From contig JBAXXL010000003.1 of the NCBI GenBank assembly GCA_037127915.1, forward strand, positions 62,001 to 126,000: a DNA stretch of 64,000 nucleotides. The letters are read 5' to 3'. Source of the stretch: JBAXXL01 sp037127915 (GTDB lineage: Bacteria; Bacteroidota; Ignavibacteria; Kapaibacteriales; UBA2268). Below are positions 22,858 through 31,287 of this stretch, one piece after another. The notes beneath the pieces were generated by a model. It saw only the letters and a list, made by a program, of their open reading frames with translations, made no database searches and was not told the DNA's origin. Position numbers and translations under genes: made by a program. Numbering within the stretch: the stretch's first letter is position 1; each line of letters begins with the position of its first letter.

Positions 22858-25000
22858 ATTTGACCGGAGTTTCTATTGTAATAATTACTGTACGGCAATA
22901 GCTTCTGCCTTCAGGTGAATTATTTTCGTATAGCAATTCGTCGGAACCGATATTATTAATTACTACTTGCTCAGGAGCGGCACCTAAAAACTTATTTACA
23001 ACATTTGTACGTTTTGTAGCTAATTCCTTATTATACTCTGTGGAGCCGGTTCTATCGGCATAACCCGATATAATAACTTTAGAATTAGGTTCAATTCTCG
23101 ATTTAATATGTTTTAATATTGTTTCGTGTTCCGGTTTCAATTGAGCTTTGTCGTAATCGAATAGAATTAACGAGAATCTCTCAATACGTTTGTCGTCTTT
23201 CAATTCGAATCGTTTTTCTTTTATCGTAATTTGGTCGATTATAGATTGTTTTTCTTTCTTTTCTATAGTACCGAATTCATTTTCAACAGTTAAAACAACA
23301 TCAATTTTATCTTCGGTTAGCGGAATTGGTCTATTAGCAATTAACCATTCTTGTTTTTCAACTTCGCCGGTACCTTTATATGTTCGTAATTGCTCACCGC
23401 CCTGTGAAATTGTGTAATTCCAGTTCTTTATCTTGGCGTCGGATTGAACCTGAGGAACGATTTCTAAAATAGGAGGATTGATACTCTTAATAATATCTTT
23501 CAATTCGATAGGTTTGATAATTTCGTAATTCTTAGAATATAATTCTGCTCTTTGGTTTTCCTGTTGACCTTCGGCATATTCATTATTTGCCAAATTCGAT
23601 GGTAAATTCCGCGCTTGCACCTTGATTCTTATTGGATCAATTTCGAAAATCTCAGTTAAGTACTTTTTCACTGCATATGCTCTTTCTGTTGACAAAGCAG
23701 TGTTATTTTTTTCTGCTAATAAGTCTTTATTCGTACCTGTTATTGTAATCTCGGCTTTAGGATTGTGCCTTAAGCGGTCTGCTATAATATTCAACATTTG
23801 CGAATAAATACTCATTATATCCCATTCCAAGCCGGTTTCAGTAAATTTCTCAGCCTCATCTTTTGTCAGCAATTTTAGACCGGATTGCTGAATATCCGAT
23901 GAATTTTCTTTGAAGAATACATAAGGCAACAGTGGGAATAGTTCGGCTGATTCAATTTCTTCAATTCTGATAGTAGGATTATCCGATTTTGAACCGTCCT
24001 TATATAAACCATAAGTTTTGAAATCCACTACTAAATTTACAACTTGAGGTTTATTTAATTGATATTTGATATTAGTAGTTTTCGTTTTGATTATATAATC
24101 ATCAGTTTCTTCAGTCTTTTCAGTAACTTTTGTATCGGTAACACTTAATTCCGGTTTCTTTAGACCAGCCACAAGTTTCACAGTAGTATCGCGATTTATG
24201 ATTTCTTTATTAACAGTTTCTTTTACTTTCGGAGGATATATATCCCAAAGTAAAGCCGCTCCCAATTGAAGACCATTTGCATTCCAAGTTTCCTTAGAAA
24301 GTTTGGTTAAACCGAAATACATCCTTGCTTCCGGTATTAACCTTAATCGTGTTCCTATAGGAATTTCATAACCGACACCAACGCCTAATTGCATTTGGAA
24401 ATTGTTTGAAAATGGTACTATAGTATCATTAATAACATTGCGTGTCTTAGATTCGGTATCCTTGAATATTATATTATCCGGTCTAATCAATGTCTCATGT
24501 TGAGAAAAAGTAGCTGTGGTCAAAAAACCAAATCTTAGCATACCGGATAAACGCAAACGGTTTATCGGTGACCAGACAATCTCCGGCTCAAGTCCAATCA
24601 TAGCGAATTTGGAATCAATTACATATTCAGAAACAGCGTTCTGAATTGTTTTTGGCAGACCTGTAATTTCATCAATAACTTCTACATTGCCGATTTCATT
24701 ATTAGTTGTTAATGTCCCCGGCAAAGTTGTATAACCAAGTCTGATGTCGAAATTCAATACATTATTTATAGGAAGTTCAAATATACCGCCCAACGAAAAT
24801 CCGCTACCTGTTCCACTCGTGAATCCCGGACTGCAATTCGGGCAATCCGCGATTTTTTTGAAATCAGCAGAATGGAATGATAAATTATAATCAGTATAGG
24901 CACCAACAGAAAAAATTGGTTTTTCGGCACGAACTTCAGAGTTCCAATTTGACAAAAGCGAAATCGAAACTATGACCAAAGCTATTAATATTTTTCTCAT
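22856..25000 (-). CDS. outer membrane protein with beta-barrel-like N-terminus and two OmpA-like domains
   Basis: A 714-residue envelope protein: signal peptide, then about 230 residues of barrel-like strands (FDIRLGYTTLPG, LEPEIVWSPINRLRLSG, GVGVGYEIPIGTRLRLIPEA). A middle segment (about 360-490) reads as a divergent OmpA domain, with YVFFKENSSDI, AEITITGTN and NQRAELY. A canonical OmpA domain closes the protein (about 595-710: LILFDYDKAQLKPEHE, VIISGYADRTGSTEYNKELATKR). OmpA domains bind peptidoglycan. It is a single gene before atpC (6-base gap) and has its own terminator. Role: probably envelope anchoring, possibly with surface structures. Confidence 0.85.
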   Translation of the reverse strand: MRKILIALVIVSISLLSNWNSEVRAEKPIFSVGAYTDYNLSFHSADFKKIADCPNCSPGFTSGTGSGFSLGGIFELPINNVLNFDIRLGYTTLPGTLTTNNEIGNVEVIDEITGLPKTIQNAVSEYVIDSKFAMIGLEPEIVWSPINRLRLSGMLRFGFLTTATFSQHETLIRPDNIIFKDTESKTRNVINDTIVPFSNNFQMQLGVGVGYEIPIGTRLRLIPEARMYFGLTKLSKETWNANGLQLGAALLWDIYPPKVKETVNKEIINRDTTVKLVAGLKKPELSVTDTKVTEKTEETDDYIIKTKTTNIKYQLNKPQVVNLVVDFKTYGLYKDGSKSDNPTIRIEEIESAELFPLLPYVFFKENSSDIQQSGLKLLTKDEAEKFTETGLEWDIMSIYSQMLNIIADRLRHNPKAEITITGTNKDLLAEKNNTALSTERAYAVKKYLTEIFEIDPIRIKVQARNLPSNLANNEYAEGQQENQRAELYSKNYEIIKPIELKDIIKSINPPILEIVPQVQSDAKIKNWNYTISQGGEQLRTYKGTGEVEKQEWLIANRPIPLTEDKIDVVLTVENEFGTIEKKEKQSIIDQITIKEKRFELKDDKRIERFSLILFDYDKAQLKPEHETILKHIKSRIEPNSKVIISGYADRTGSTEYNKELATKRTNVVNKFLGAAPEQVVINNIGSDELLYENNSPEGRSYCRTVIITIETPVK

Positions 25001-25006
25001 AAAATC

Positions 25007-25270
25007 TTAAATTTTAGTTGCAGAATCTACAAATATAGCTACTTCATTCTTATTTACTTCAATAAAACCGATTCCGTTTTGATATTTATGCTCAATATTT
25101 TTGTCATCGGTGAATCGGATGACTCCTTCAACCAACGAGGAAACTATTGGAGCATGGTTAATTAACACTTCAAACGGAGAAAGTTTCCCGGGAACTTTAA
25201 TACTCTTAACGCTCCCGGTATAAACATTTATTTCCGGTGTAATAATCTCTAATTTTAGGAATGTATCCAT
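25007..25270 (-). CDS. atpC: F1-ATPase epsilon subunit (short form)
   Basis: An 87-residue protein matching only the N-terminal beta-sandwich of the epsilon subunit: LKLEIITPEINVYTGSVKSIKVPGKLSPFEVLINHAPIVSSL and GIGFIEVNKNEVAIFVDSA. The C-terminal two-helix inhibitory arm of E. coli epsilon is absent, as is usual for Bacteroidota. It forms part of the central stalk of ATP synthase at the inner membrane. It follows atpD by 21 bases on the same transcript. Confidence 0.93.
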   Translation of the reverse strand: MDTFLKLEIITPEINVYTGSVKSIKVPGKLSPFEVLINHAPIVSSLVEGVIRFTDDKNIEHKYQNGIGFIEVNKNEVAIFVDSATKI

Positions 25271-25291
25271 TTTTAAATTTCAGTTTAATTA

Positions 25292-26698
25292 TTAATTATT
25301 CTTTTTATATGCGTCCCAAACTTCGTCGATGGTTCCTTTGTACATAAAGTAGGACTCATCAACTGCGTCTAATTCGCCTGCTAATATTGCTTTAAATCCG
25401 GCTATCGTATCTTTGATTGTTACATAACGTCCAGGAGTACCTGTAAATTGCTCTGCAACATTGAAAGGTTGTGAGAAAAAGCGTTGGATTTTTCTTGCTC
25501 TATAAACAGTTACTTTATCTTCGTCCGATAACTCATCGATACCCAAGATGTTGATAATATCCTGCAAATCTTTATATGTTTGTAGCACATTAACGCATTG
25601 AATAGCTGTATCGTAATGCTCTTGACCTAAAATCAATGGATCCATAATACGTGAGCTTGAGTCCAATGGGTCAACTGCCGGATAAATACCTAATTCTGTG
25701 ATTTTTCTTGATAGTACGGTCTTAGCATCCAAATGTGAGAACACACTGGCAGGTGCAGGGTCAGTTAAATCGTCAGCAGGTACATAGACCGCTTGTACTG
25801 ATGTAATAGAACCTTTCTTTGTTGATGCGATACGCTCTTCCAATTCACCGATTTCAGAAGCCAAAGTAGGTTGATAACCAACAGCTGAAGGCATACGGCC
25901 CAGCAAAGCTGATACTTCGGAACCTGCTTGAATAAAGCGGAAAATATTATCAATAAATAATAATACGTCACGGCCCTCATCATCTCTAAAATATTCAGTT
26001 AATGTTAAAGCAGTTAATGCAACACGGCTACGAGCTCCAGGCGGTTCGTTCATTTGACCGAAAATCAAGGCAGTTTTATCCAACACACCCGAATCTCTCA
26101 TTTCTATATACAAGTCATTACCTTCACGAGTTCTTTCGCCAACACCCGCAAAACAAGAATATCCGCCGTGATGTTTAGCAATATTATGAATCAATTCCTG
26201 GATAATTACTGTTTTACCAACACCGGCACCACCGAAAAGACCGGTTTTGCCGCCTTTTGTAAATGGTTGGATAAGATCGATAACCTTTATACCTGTTTCG
26301 AACATTTCTTTAGTTGTTGTCAATTCATCAAAAGCTGGTGATGGTCTGTGGATTGAACGATATATATCAGATACTATTGGTGGTTTTCCATCAATTGGAT
26401 TACCTAAAACGTTAATCATTCTACCTAATGAATTTGGTCCAACCGGAATTTGGATTGGCACACCTTTATCAATTACTTTCATACCGCGGATTAAACCGTC
26501 AGTTGAATCCATAGCTATTGTGCGGACTCTATCTTCACCTAAATGCTGTTGAACTTCGCAAACCAAGATCCTATCTTCGTTTGTTTCTATTGACTTCATT
26601 GGAATTTCTAATGCGTTCAATACAGCCGGTAGTTTGCCTTCTTCAAATTCTACGTCAACAACCGGACCTATTACTTGAACAATTTTACCTTCATTCAT
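25292..26698 (-). CDS. atpD: F1-ATPase beta subunit
   Basis: A 468-residue catalytic beta subunit of normal length. The P-loop is GGAGVGKTVIIQELI; other signatures are FAGVGERTREGNDLY, the Walker B strand VLLFIDNIFRF and PSAVGYQPTLASEIG. One deviation is IFRF where most beta subunits have IFRF or IFRFTQAG; here the following Thr is Ile (RFIQAG), a small substitution. It forms a separate two-gene operon with atpC, away from the other ATP synthase genes, as in Chlorobiota. ATG is preceded by AAGGA and a clear promoter at 26745-26775. Confidence 0.97.
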   Translation of the reverse strand: MNEGKIVQVIGPVVDVEFEEGKLPAVLNALEIPMKSIETNEDRILVCEVQQHLGEDRVRTIAMDSTDGLIRGMKVIDKGVPIQIPVGPNSLGRMINVLGNPIDGKPPIVSDIYRSIHRPSPAFDELTTTKEMFETGIKVIDLIQPFTKGGKTGLFGGAGVGKTVIIQELIHNIAKHHGGYSCFAGVGERTREGNDLYIEMRDSGVLDKTALIFGQMNEPPGARSRVALTALTLTEYFRDDEGRDVLLFIDNIFRFIQAGSEVSALLGRMPSAVGYQPTLASEIGELEERIASTKKGSITSVQAVYVPADDLTDPAPASVFSHLDAKTVLSRKITELGIYPAVDPLDSSSRIMDPLILGQEHYDTAIQCVNVLQTYKDLQDIINILGIDELSDEDKVTVYRARKIQRFFSQPFNVAEQFTGTPGRYVTIKDTIAGFKAILAGELDAVDESYFMYKGTIDEVWDAYKKNN

Positions 26699-26744
26699 AC
26701 ATATCCTTTATGAACATTTATTAATTTTAATTATTATCAATTTT

Positions 26745-26775
26745 CAAATATATCATTATTATTTAATATGTCAAA
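26745..26775 (-). promoter_or_regulatory. Bacteroidota-type promoter of atpDC
   Basis: On the minus strand TTTG (26772-26775) and TATATTTG (26745-26752) are separated by 19 bases, fitting the -33/-7 consensus TTTG and TAnnTTTG of the Bacteroidota primary sigma factor. It predicts a leader of about 40 bases. Confidence 0.75.
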
Positions 26776-26793
26776 GTTTTATTTCAAAATATT

Positions 26794-27831
26794 TTAATTT
26801 ATTTTTAAGATTTTTTTGGCAGTTTCGGTAAGAGTCTCTGAAGTTATTAAATTCATACAGTTAAAATGTCCCTTTGGACAAGATTTTCTCCCGATATGAG
26901 TACAAGGTCTGCATTTTAAATCCACACTGATTATCGTAAAATTTTCGCGATAATGTGCAAAACCGAATTCTTTAATCGTGGAACCGAAAATTGCAATGAC
27001 CGGTACATTCCTCGCGGCGGCTATGTGCATCAATCCGCTGTCGTTAGTTACGAGAAGATCACAGTTACTCAATTCTTGAACACTTTCCAATATATTGGTC
27101 TTCCCTGCTAAGTTGGTTGACAATTTACCGAGACCCGCTGATATTGCCGCGCATGGCTCTATTTCGTCGTTAGAACCGAGTAAAACAAAGTGACAATCAG
27201 CAATTTTGGATAGTTCGTTAGCAAATTCGATAAGTTTTTCCGCTGGGTACCTTTTTGTAAAATGTTTTGCTCCGGGTGCTATGGCAATCCGAAATGATGC
27301 CGATGCCGTTGGCATTTTTTTATTTATCAGATTAATTTTAGAAGTTGTATCTCCTTCTAAATAGATTTTAGTTTCTAACGATAAATTTTTATTCTCAATA
27401 AAAGTTAATGAGTTTAAATAATTATTCACGATTGAATAATCTTTAGGAAAAAGATTCTTTTTAAGATATACTAAAGCAAGTTTTTCTACGCGATTTTTCT
27501 TTATTCGCGTAATATTTTCCGCAATACCTTTGGAAAAAAATCGAGAGCGGTGTGTATTGTGAAGATCAATGAAATAATCATATTTGCCAACGCTTTCTAA
27601 AAGCTCTTTTTTATTTTTATTAATTTGTGATTTATCCCATTTCTTATCATATATAATCAGGTTGTCAATATAAGGATTGTATTTATATATATCACTGAAA
27701 TTTTTAGTGGTTATGAAATCTATTCGGCATTCGGGATACGTTTCTTTCAACAATTTCGGTAAAAAAGTTGTCAACACAATATCGCCTAAAGAGCTTAATC
27801 TGAAAAGTAAAAAACGTTTTTGTTTTTTCAT
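26794..27831 (-). CDS. glycosyltransferase family 9 (heptosyltransferase-type)
   Basis: A 345-residue GT9 enzyme: N-terminal FRLSSLGDIVLTTFLPKLLK, then VAIAPGAKHFTKRYP in the middle and LLVTNDSGLMHIAAARNVPVIAIFG in the nucleotide-sugar site. It ends with a Cys-rich DLKCRPCTHIGRKSCP segment often seen in the family. The frame is open 28 codons further upstream, but that leader overlaps the divergent STAS gene and looks non-coding, so I take the ATG at 27831. Family members transfer heptose or related sugars onto the lipopolysaccharide core. Confidence 0.88.
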   Translation of the reverse strand: MKKQKRFLLFRLSSLGDIVLTTFLPKLLKETYPECRIDFITTKNFSDIYKYNPYIDNLIIYDKKWDKSQINKNKKELLESVGKYDYFIDLHNTHRSRFFSKGIAENITRIKKNRVEKLALVYLKKNLFPKDYSIVNNYLNSLTFIENKNLSLETKIYLEGDTTSKINLINKKMPTASASFRIAIAPGAKHFTKRYPAEKLIEFANELSKIADCHFVLLGSNDEIEPCAAISAGLGKLSTNLAGKTNILESVQELSNCDLLVTNDSGLMHIAAARNVPVIAIFGSTIKEFGFAHYRENFTIISVDLKCRPCTHIGRKSCPKGHFNCMNLITSETLTETAKKILKIN

Positions 27832-27909
27832 ATATGAATTATTTATTAAATTAGTATTTTTAAAAATGTTGAATAATACAAAATTACAAAATAAATAGGC
27901 GAGATAAAA

Positions 27910-28272
27910 ATGCAATCAATTGTTGACCAAAGAGATAATATAATAATATTTACATTAATCAATCAAAATGTATCCGGCGAAGTTTCTGCTGAATTAAAAG
28001 CCAAAATGTTGATATTAGCGCAACCCGATATAGACGCTTTAATTATTGATATCACAACTGTAAAAACCGTTGACAGCTCGGGTATAGGAGCGTTTTTATT
28101 GGCTAACCGCCAATTGCGCGATTACGGTATTCCGGTAGTACTTTGCGGTGTTAATGATTTTATTTTATCTATAATGAAAATGACCAGAATAGACAATCAA
28201 TTTATTTTCTTCGACACAGTCGAAGATGCTTTGGACGATATGACCGAAGAAGAATTTGAAGATCTTATTTAA
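27910..28272 (+). CDS. STAS-domain anti-sigma factor antagonist
   Basis: A 120-residue STAS protein with the expected fold order and the phosphorylatable serine in TVDSSGIGAFLLANRQ. The C-terminus is acidic (EDALDDMTEEEFEDLI), an extension found in many Bacteroidota STAS proteins. It could act in partner switching with a serine kinase of the RsbW type, none of which is adjacent. It is divergent from the glycosyltransferase gene and followed by a strong terminator, so it is monocistronic. Confidence 0.88.
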   Translation: MQSIVDQRDNIIIFTLINQNVSGEVSAELKAKMLILAQPDIDALIIDITTVKTVDSSGIGAFLLANRQLRDYGIPVVLCGVNDFILSIMKMTRIDNQFIFFDTVEDALDDMTEEEFEDLI

Positions 28273-28277
28273 ATTTA

Positions 28278-28308
28278 AATCCCCGAAGCGATTCGGGGAT
28301 TTTTTTTA
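28278..28308 (+). terminator. rho-independent terminator after the STAS gene
   Basis: CCCCGAA (28281-28287) and TTCGGGG (28292-28298) form a 7-bp GC stem with a GCGA loop, followed by eight T. Confidence 0.92.
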
Positions 28309-28333
28309 TTATAACAAAATCAATAATTTGTAG

Positions 28334-28353
28334 GGACAGGTCGCGACCTGTCC
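28334..28353. repeat. perfect 20-bp palindrome GGACAGGTCG/CGACCTGTCC
   Basis: A fully self-complementary 20-mer without a loop, just downstream of the STAS terminator and 10 bp before another palindromic repeat. No second copy seen in the window. Confidence 0.7.
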
Positions 28354-28363
28354 GCTTTATTAA

Positions 28364-28399
28364 AAGACGGGCTCCACTTTCGAAAGTGGAGTCCGTCTT
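28364..28399. repeat. GATGGA...TCCATC-type palindrome, copy 3
   Basis: AAGACGG-GCTCCACTTT / AAAGTGGAGT-CCGTCTT, near-perfect arms of 17-18 bases meeting at CG. It differs from copy 4 (34408) by GAC for GAT on one arm with the matching GTC for ATC on the other. Confidence 0.75.
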
Positions 28400-28420
28400 A
28401 TTCGTTTGCCTTTTCCAAAG

Positions 28421-28445
28421 CCCCGCCACGGGTGGTGTGGCGGGG
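28421..28445. repeat. CCCCGC hairpin repeat, copy 1
   Basis: CCCCGCCAC and GTGGCGGGG flank a 7-base loop. The flanks CCTTTTCCAAAG on the left and TGGG on the right resemble those of the related hairpin at 33212-33236. Confidence 0.65.
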
Positions 28446-28464
28446 TGGGAAAATTCGTGGTTAT

Positions 28465-28965
28465 TTAATTTTCTTGTTTTAATGATTCATAATCTAAACA
28501 AAATAATCCGTTCTTTTTTGCTAAATCAACTAAATCTAAGATATTTTCTTTTTCTGGATAAAAAAATAAAACACTTAAATCATAGTGGATAACAAATAGG
28601 ATGTTTCTTTCAAGTAAAAATACACCATCATTCACATTGAATTCTCGTAAAGCATTTCTACATTTTTTCAGGTAGTCACTCGTAGATTTTATTGCTATTC
28701 TTTTCCTTAAGAATTTTTTCTTTGAAGATACATAAACAACCTTGTTTACGGCTAAAACATCCTTAAAGAAATTCAAAAATTTAGCTTCATTTTCCAGATA
28801 GTAATATTTTTTTGAATTATCATCAGCTATTTCAGTATATGTAACCATTCTATCTATTTCTTCTCTTGCTAAGAAATGATCGTGCATTGATATTTGCCAA
28901 AGCTTTATACCATCTGGAATAAATTCTTCATCCCAATAATCAAATGCTACTTTTATTATATTCAT
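28465..28965 (-). CDS. uncharacterised 166-residue protein
   Basis: I do not recognise the family. The protein is soluble, without signal peptide or membrane segment, and has alternating charged helices and short hydrophobic strands (NILFVIHYDLSVLFFYP, NKVVYVSSKKKFLRKR). The N-terminus IIKVAFDYWDEEFIPDGIKLW is unusually rich in aromatic and acidic residues. It is flanked by repeat-filled intergenic DNA on one side and a vapBC module on the other, a setting typical of accessory genes. The ATG at 28965 lacks a clear ribosome site. Confidence 0.6.
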   Translation of the reverse strand: MNIIKVAFDYWDEEFIPDGIKLWQISMHDHFLAREEIDRMVTYTEIADDNSKKYYYLENEAKFLNFFKDVLAVNKVVYVSSKKKFLRKRIAIKSTSDYLKKCRNALREFNVNDGVFLLERNILFVIHYDLSVLFFYPEKENILDLVDLAKKNGLFCLDYESLKQEN

Positions 28966-29058
28966 ATAATTTAATTATTTCCTTTTTTTCAGAACCCTAC
29001 GAGTTCGAGATTGGGGAATGCTGTTAATATGTTTGTTTGTTTTTTGATGGTTGAATTA

Positions 29059-29439
29059 TTAAAATAGGGTTAAATTAAAATTCTTGCTCATCAACTGAAA
29101 ATGTTTATCAAACGTATAGAGAGGCACTTGATGATAAATAGCATTTTGAGCAATAATTAAATCAGGAATTCCAACATTATTAATTCCTGCGGAAAGATTT
29201 TTCTTTTGCAAATCAATAATGTCGGGCCAATTAATCCGCATTTCTATGCACTCGATTTCTGAAAATAATTCAATCAAATGCCATTCTTTTCTATGATACA
29301 TAGCAGGTATCAATTCAGCTAAAATTAAGTCATTTACACAAACTAAATTAGAGTCAATCAATTCAATCAGAGGTAATGATTTATTTTCGCCTTTAAAAAA
29401 AGCTATCCAAACTGATGAATCAACCAAAACTTTTTTCAT
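29059..29439 (-). CDS. vapC: PIN-domain toxin (VapC-like)
   Basis: A 126-residue PIN-domain ribonuclease: VLVDSSVWIAFFKGEN with the first catalytic Asp near the N-terminus, a conserved acidic residue in LILAELIPA, and GIPDLIIAQNAIYHQVPLYTFDKHFQLM with the third and fourth acidic positions. VapC toxins cleave specific RNAs such as initiator tRNA or 23S rRNA. Start overlaps the antitoxin stop by 4 bases (ATGA), the normal antitoxin-first order. Confidence 0.9.
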   Translation of the reverse strand: MKKVLVDSSVWIAFFKGENKSLPLIELIDSNLVCVNDLILAELIPAMYHRKEWHLIELFSEIECIEMRINWPDIIDLQKKNLSAGINNVGIPDLIIAQNAIYHQVPLYTFDKHFQLMSKNFNLTLF

Positions 29440-29627
29440 CTTTCTCTCATTTGGTTAATGTCTATTTCTAAATCAACCTTTCCGAAATAATTCTTCAATT
29501 CTTTTATTTTCTCGCATTGAATCATGTTTTTCAAAGCAGTTTGAAATAAAATCGATTTGGTTTTAATGTTTGTCAAAAACATAGCTTCCGATATTAAATC
29601 ATCTGAAATATTTATTGTTGTTCTCAT
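29436..29627 (-). CDS. vapB: VapB-like antitoxin
   Basis: A 63-residue protein with an N-terminal ribbon-helix-helix pattern (MRTTINISDDLISEAMFLTN) followed by a helical tail (KIKELKNYFGKVDLEID) that would block the toxin's active site. It is directly upstream of and overlapping the PIN toxin gene, which supports a type II toxin-antitoxin module that autoregulates its promoter (family knowledge). Confidence 0.88.
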   Translation of the reverse strand: MRTTINISDDLISEAMFLTNIKTKSILFQTALKNMIQCEKIKELKNYFGKVDLEIDINQMRER

Positions 29628-29843
29628 AGGTCTTCTTTATAAAGTATTTTGTATTGTTATAATACGATTTGTTATTGATAATATTTTGTTATGCCATTCC
29701 GTCATTTCTTTTATCTTACAGCATTCCAATAACAGTTCTCATTCTAGCATATTTCGTTTGCATTCACAATAATTACATCATACAACAGAAATTCTGTTCT
29801 AAATTAAACAAAATCTGAATAATAGCCAAAATAATATTTGATC

Positions 29844-30000
29844 CCATCCCGTCAGGGATGCAATGTCGGTAGAAAATATGATGTATCACGTGTGAGAAGT
29901 GCCTTTAGGTACGAAATGTAATTCTATTCCGTCCCTACGGGACTTTCGAAATACATACTTTTGCCCTCTCTACCGACATTTAGTGCCTATGGCACTTTTC
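29844..30000. repeat. composite structured intergenic repeat, copy 1
   Basis: About 157 bp with five nested inverted repeats: CATCCCGTCAGGGATG hairpin; ATGTCGGTAGA pairing with TCTACCGACAT some 100 bases later; inside that, GTGCCTTTAGGTAC and GTCCCTACGGGAC hairpins; then AGTGCCTATGGCACT. A second copy lies at 34237-34391 with the same order and compensating changes in the long stem. No coding capacity. It fills most of the gap between vapB and era together with the elements that follow. Confidence 0.8.
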
Positions 30001-30148
30001 GTTTATTTCAATCTGCTAAATCTGTGTTCTCTGTGTGCTAAACTTTGCATAACCATAAATAATAAGACTTAACCACAAAGGACACAAAGAAGGCACTAAG
30101 AGCACAAAAAAAAGGACAAAATTTCTTCTGCCCTTCTTCACTACTTTA

Positions 30149-30222
30149 ACAATGACTAACTTTATACTTATCAAGGAGATTCCTGCTTTCGCAGGAATAA
30201 CGGCTAAATGTCTTCTCATTTT
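30149..30222. repeat. GAAA-hairpin intergenic repeat, copy 1
   Basis: Contains ATTCCTGC-TTTC-GCAGGAAT (30179-30198), which on the minus strand is a GAAA tetraloop hairpin, preceded by AATGACTAACTTTATACTTA. Nearly the same about 73-bp stretch recurs 148 bp later. Confidence 0.8.
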
Positions 30223-30223
30223 C

Positions 30224-30272
30224 AACTATCAACTATCAACTATCAACTATCAACTATCAACTATCAACTATC
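30224..30272. repeat. seven tandem copies of the heptamer AACTATC
   Basis: Perfect 7 x 7 bp array between two copies of the GAAA-hairpin repeat. There are no spacers, so it is not a CRISPR; copy number probably varies by slippage. Confidence 0.95.
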
Positions 30273-30370
30273 GAAGATGGATTCTTCACTTCGTTCAGAA
30301 TGACTAACTTTATACTTATCAAGGAGATTCCTGCTTTCGCAGGAATGACGCCTAAAAGTCTTCTCATTTT
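30272..30370. repeat. GAAA-hairpin intergenic repeat, copy 2
   Basis: Begins GAAGATGGATTCTTCACTTC, continues GTTCAGAATGACTAACTT and ends with the hairpin ATTCCTGC-TTTC-GCAGGAAT at 30327-30346. A short TTTTCAA array (30366-30382) then leads into the era stop codon. Confidence 0.8.
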
Positions 30371-30384
30371 CAATTTTCAATTGA

Positions 30385-31278
30385 TTAGTATCCGTATGAC
30401 CGTAAAAATGTTGGATTATCTTTCCAGTTTTTTCTAACTTTCACAAAAAGTTCCAGATAGATGCCCATTTCCAAATGCTTTTCAATTTCGTTACGGGCTA
30501 ACTCACCAACTTCCTTTATTTTATCGCCATACTTCCCTATTATCATAGCTTTTTGAGTGTCGCGTTCAACTATAATCTCAGCTGAAATAAACCACTTCCC
30601 CATCTCTCGCTCTTTGAACTCTGTGATATTGACCTCGGCGGAATACGGTACTTCGTCATAAAATTGTTTGAATACAACTTCGCGGATTAATTCGGAAACG
30701 AAAAAGCGTTCCGGTAATGTGCTAAGCTGATCGGGATCGTAAAGAAAGGGACCTTCGGGAATATACTTTTCGATTTCCTTGATAAACAAATCAAGATGCT
30801 CATTTTTTATTGCGGAAATTGGAATAATTGCTTCGCATTTCAAATATTTATTTATTTCGGCAATCAATGGCAAAATATTCCTTTTGTCTATCATCAAATC
30901 CATTTTATTCAGCAGAACAATTATCGGTTTATTAATATTCATAAACTTTTGTAGATGTTCGCCTTTGAAATATGATTTAAAGTCGCGAAATTTTTCAGCA
31001 TCAATTATAAAAGTTACTACATCGGCTTCTTCAATTGAATTATCGACATAGCCCATCATTTTGTCTTGCATCTTGTATTTCGGTTTCAGCAAACCGGGAG
31101 TATCAAGAAAAATAACTTGGGTAGTCTCCGATGAAAAAATACCCAACACGCGCTTACGGGTTGTTTGAGCCTTTGGCGTAACGATCGAAAGTTTTGCTCC
31201 GGTAATTGAATTTAGCAAAGTTGATTTGCCTGCGTTAGGTTTACCGATTATAGCGCAATATCCAGCTTTAGTTTCCAT
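30385..31278 (-). CDS. era: GTPase Era
   Basis: A 297-residue protein of the usual Era length. G1 is GKPNAGKSTL, G3 FLDTPGLL, G4 LNKMDL and G5 PISAIKN. The C-terminal KH domain has the RNA-binding pattern MIIGKYGDKIKEVGELARNE. Era binds the 3' end of 16S rRNA and is needed for 30S maturation. It is located 24 bases after the DUF3098 gene on the same strand. Downstream lies repeat-rich DNA, beginning immediately at the stop codon. Confidence 0.96.
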   Translation of the reverse strand: METKAGYCAIIGKPNAGKSTLLNSITGAKLSIVTPKAQTTRKRVLGIFSSETTQVIFLDTPGLLKPKYKMQDKMMGYVDNSIEEADVVTFIIDAEKFRDFKSYFKGEHLQKFMNINKPIIVLLNKMDLMIDKRNILPLIAEINKYLKCEAIIPISAIKNEHLDLFIKEIEKYIPEGPFLYDPDQLSTLPERFFVSELIREVVFKQFYDEVPYSAEVNITEFKEREMGKWFISAEIIVERDTQKAMIIGKYGDKIKEVGELARNEIEKHLEMGIYLELFVKVRKNWKDNPTFLRSYGY

Positions 31279-31287
31279 ATTTTCCTA

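Noticed and set aside
30016..30225. 69-codon minus-strand frame in the vapB-era gap
   Set aside because: It is made of intergenic repeat sequence including the hairpin repeat.
30224..30272. Possible CRISPR array
   Set aside because: Units of 7 bp in direct contact without spacers and no cas genes.
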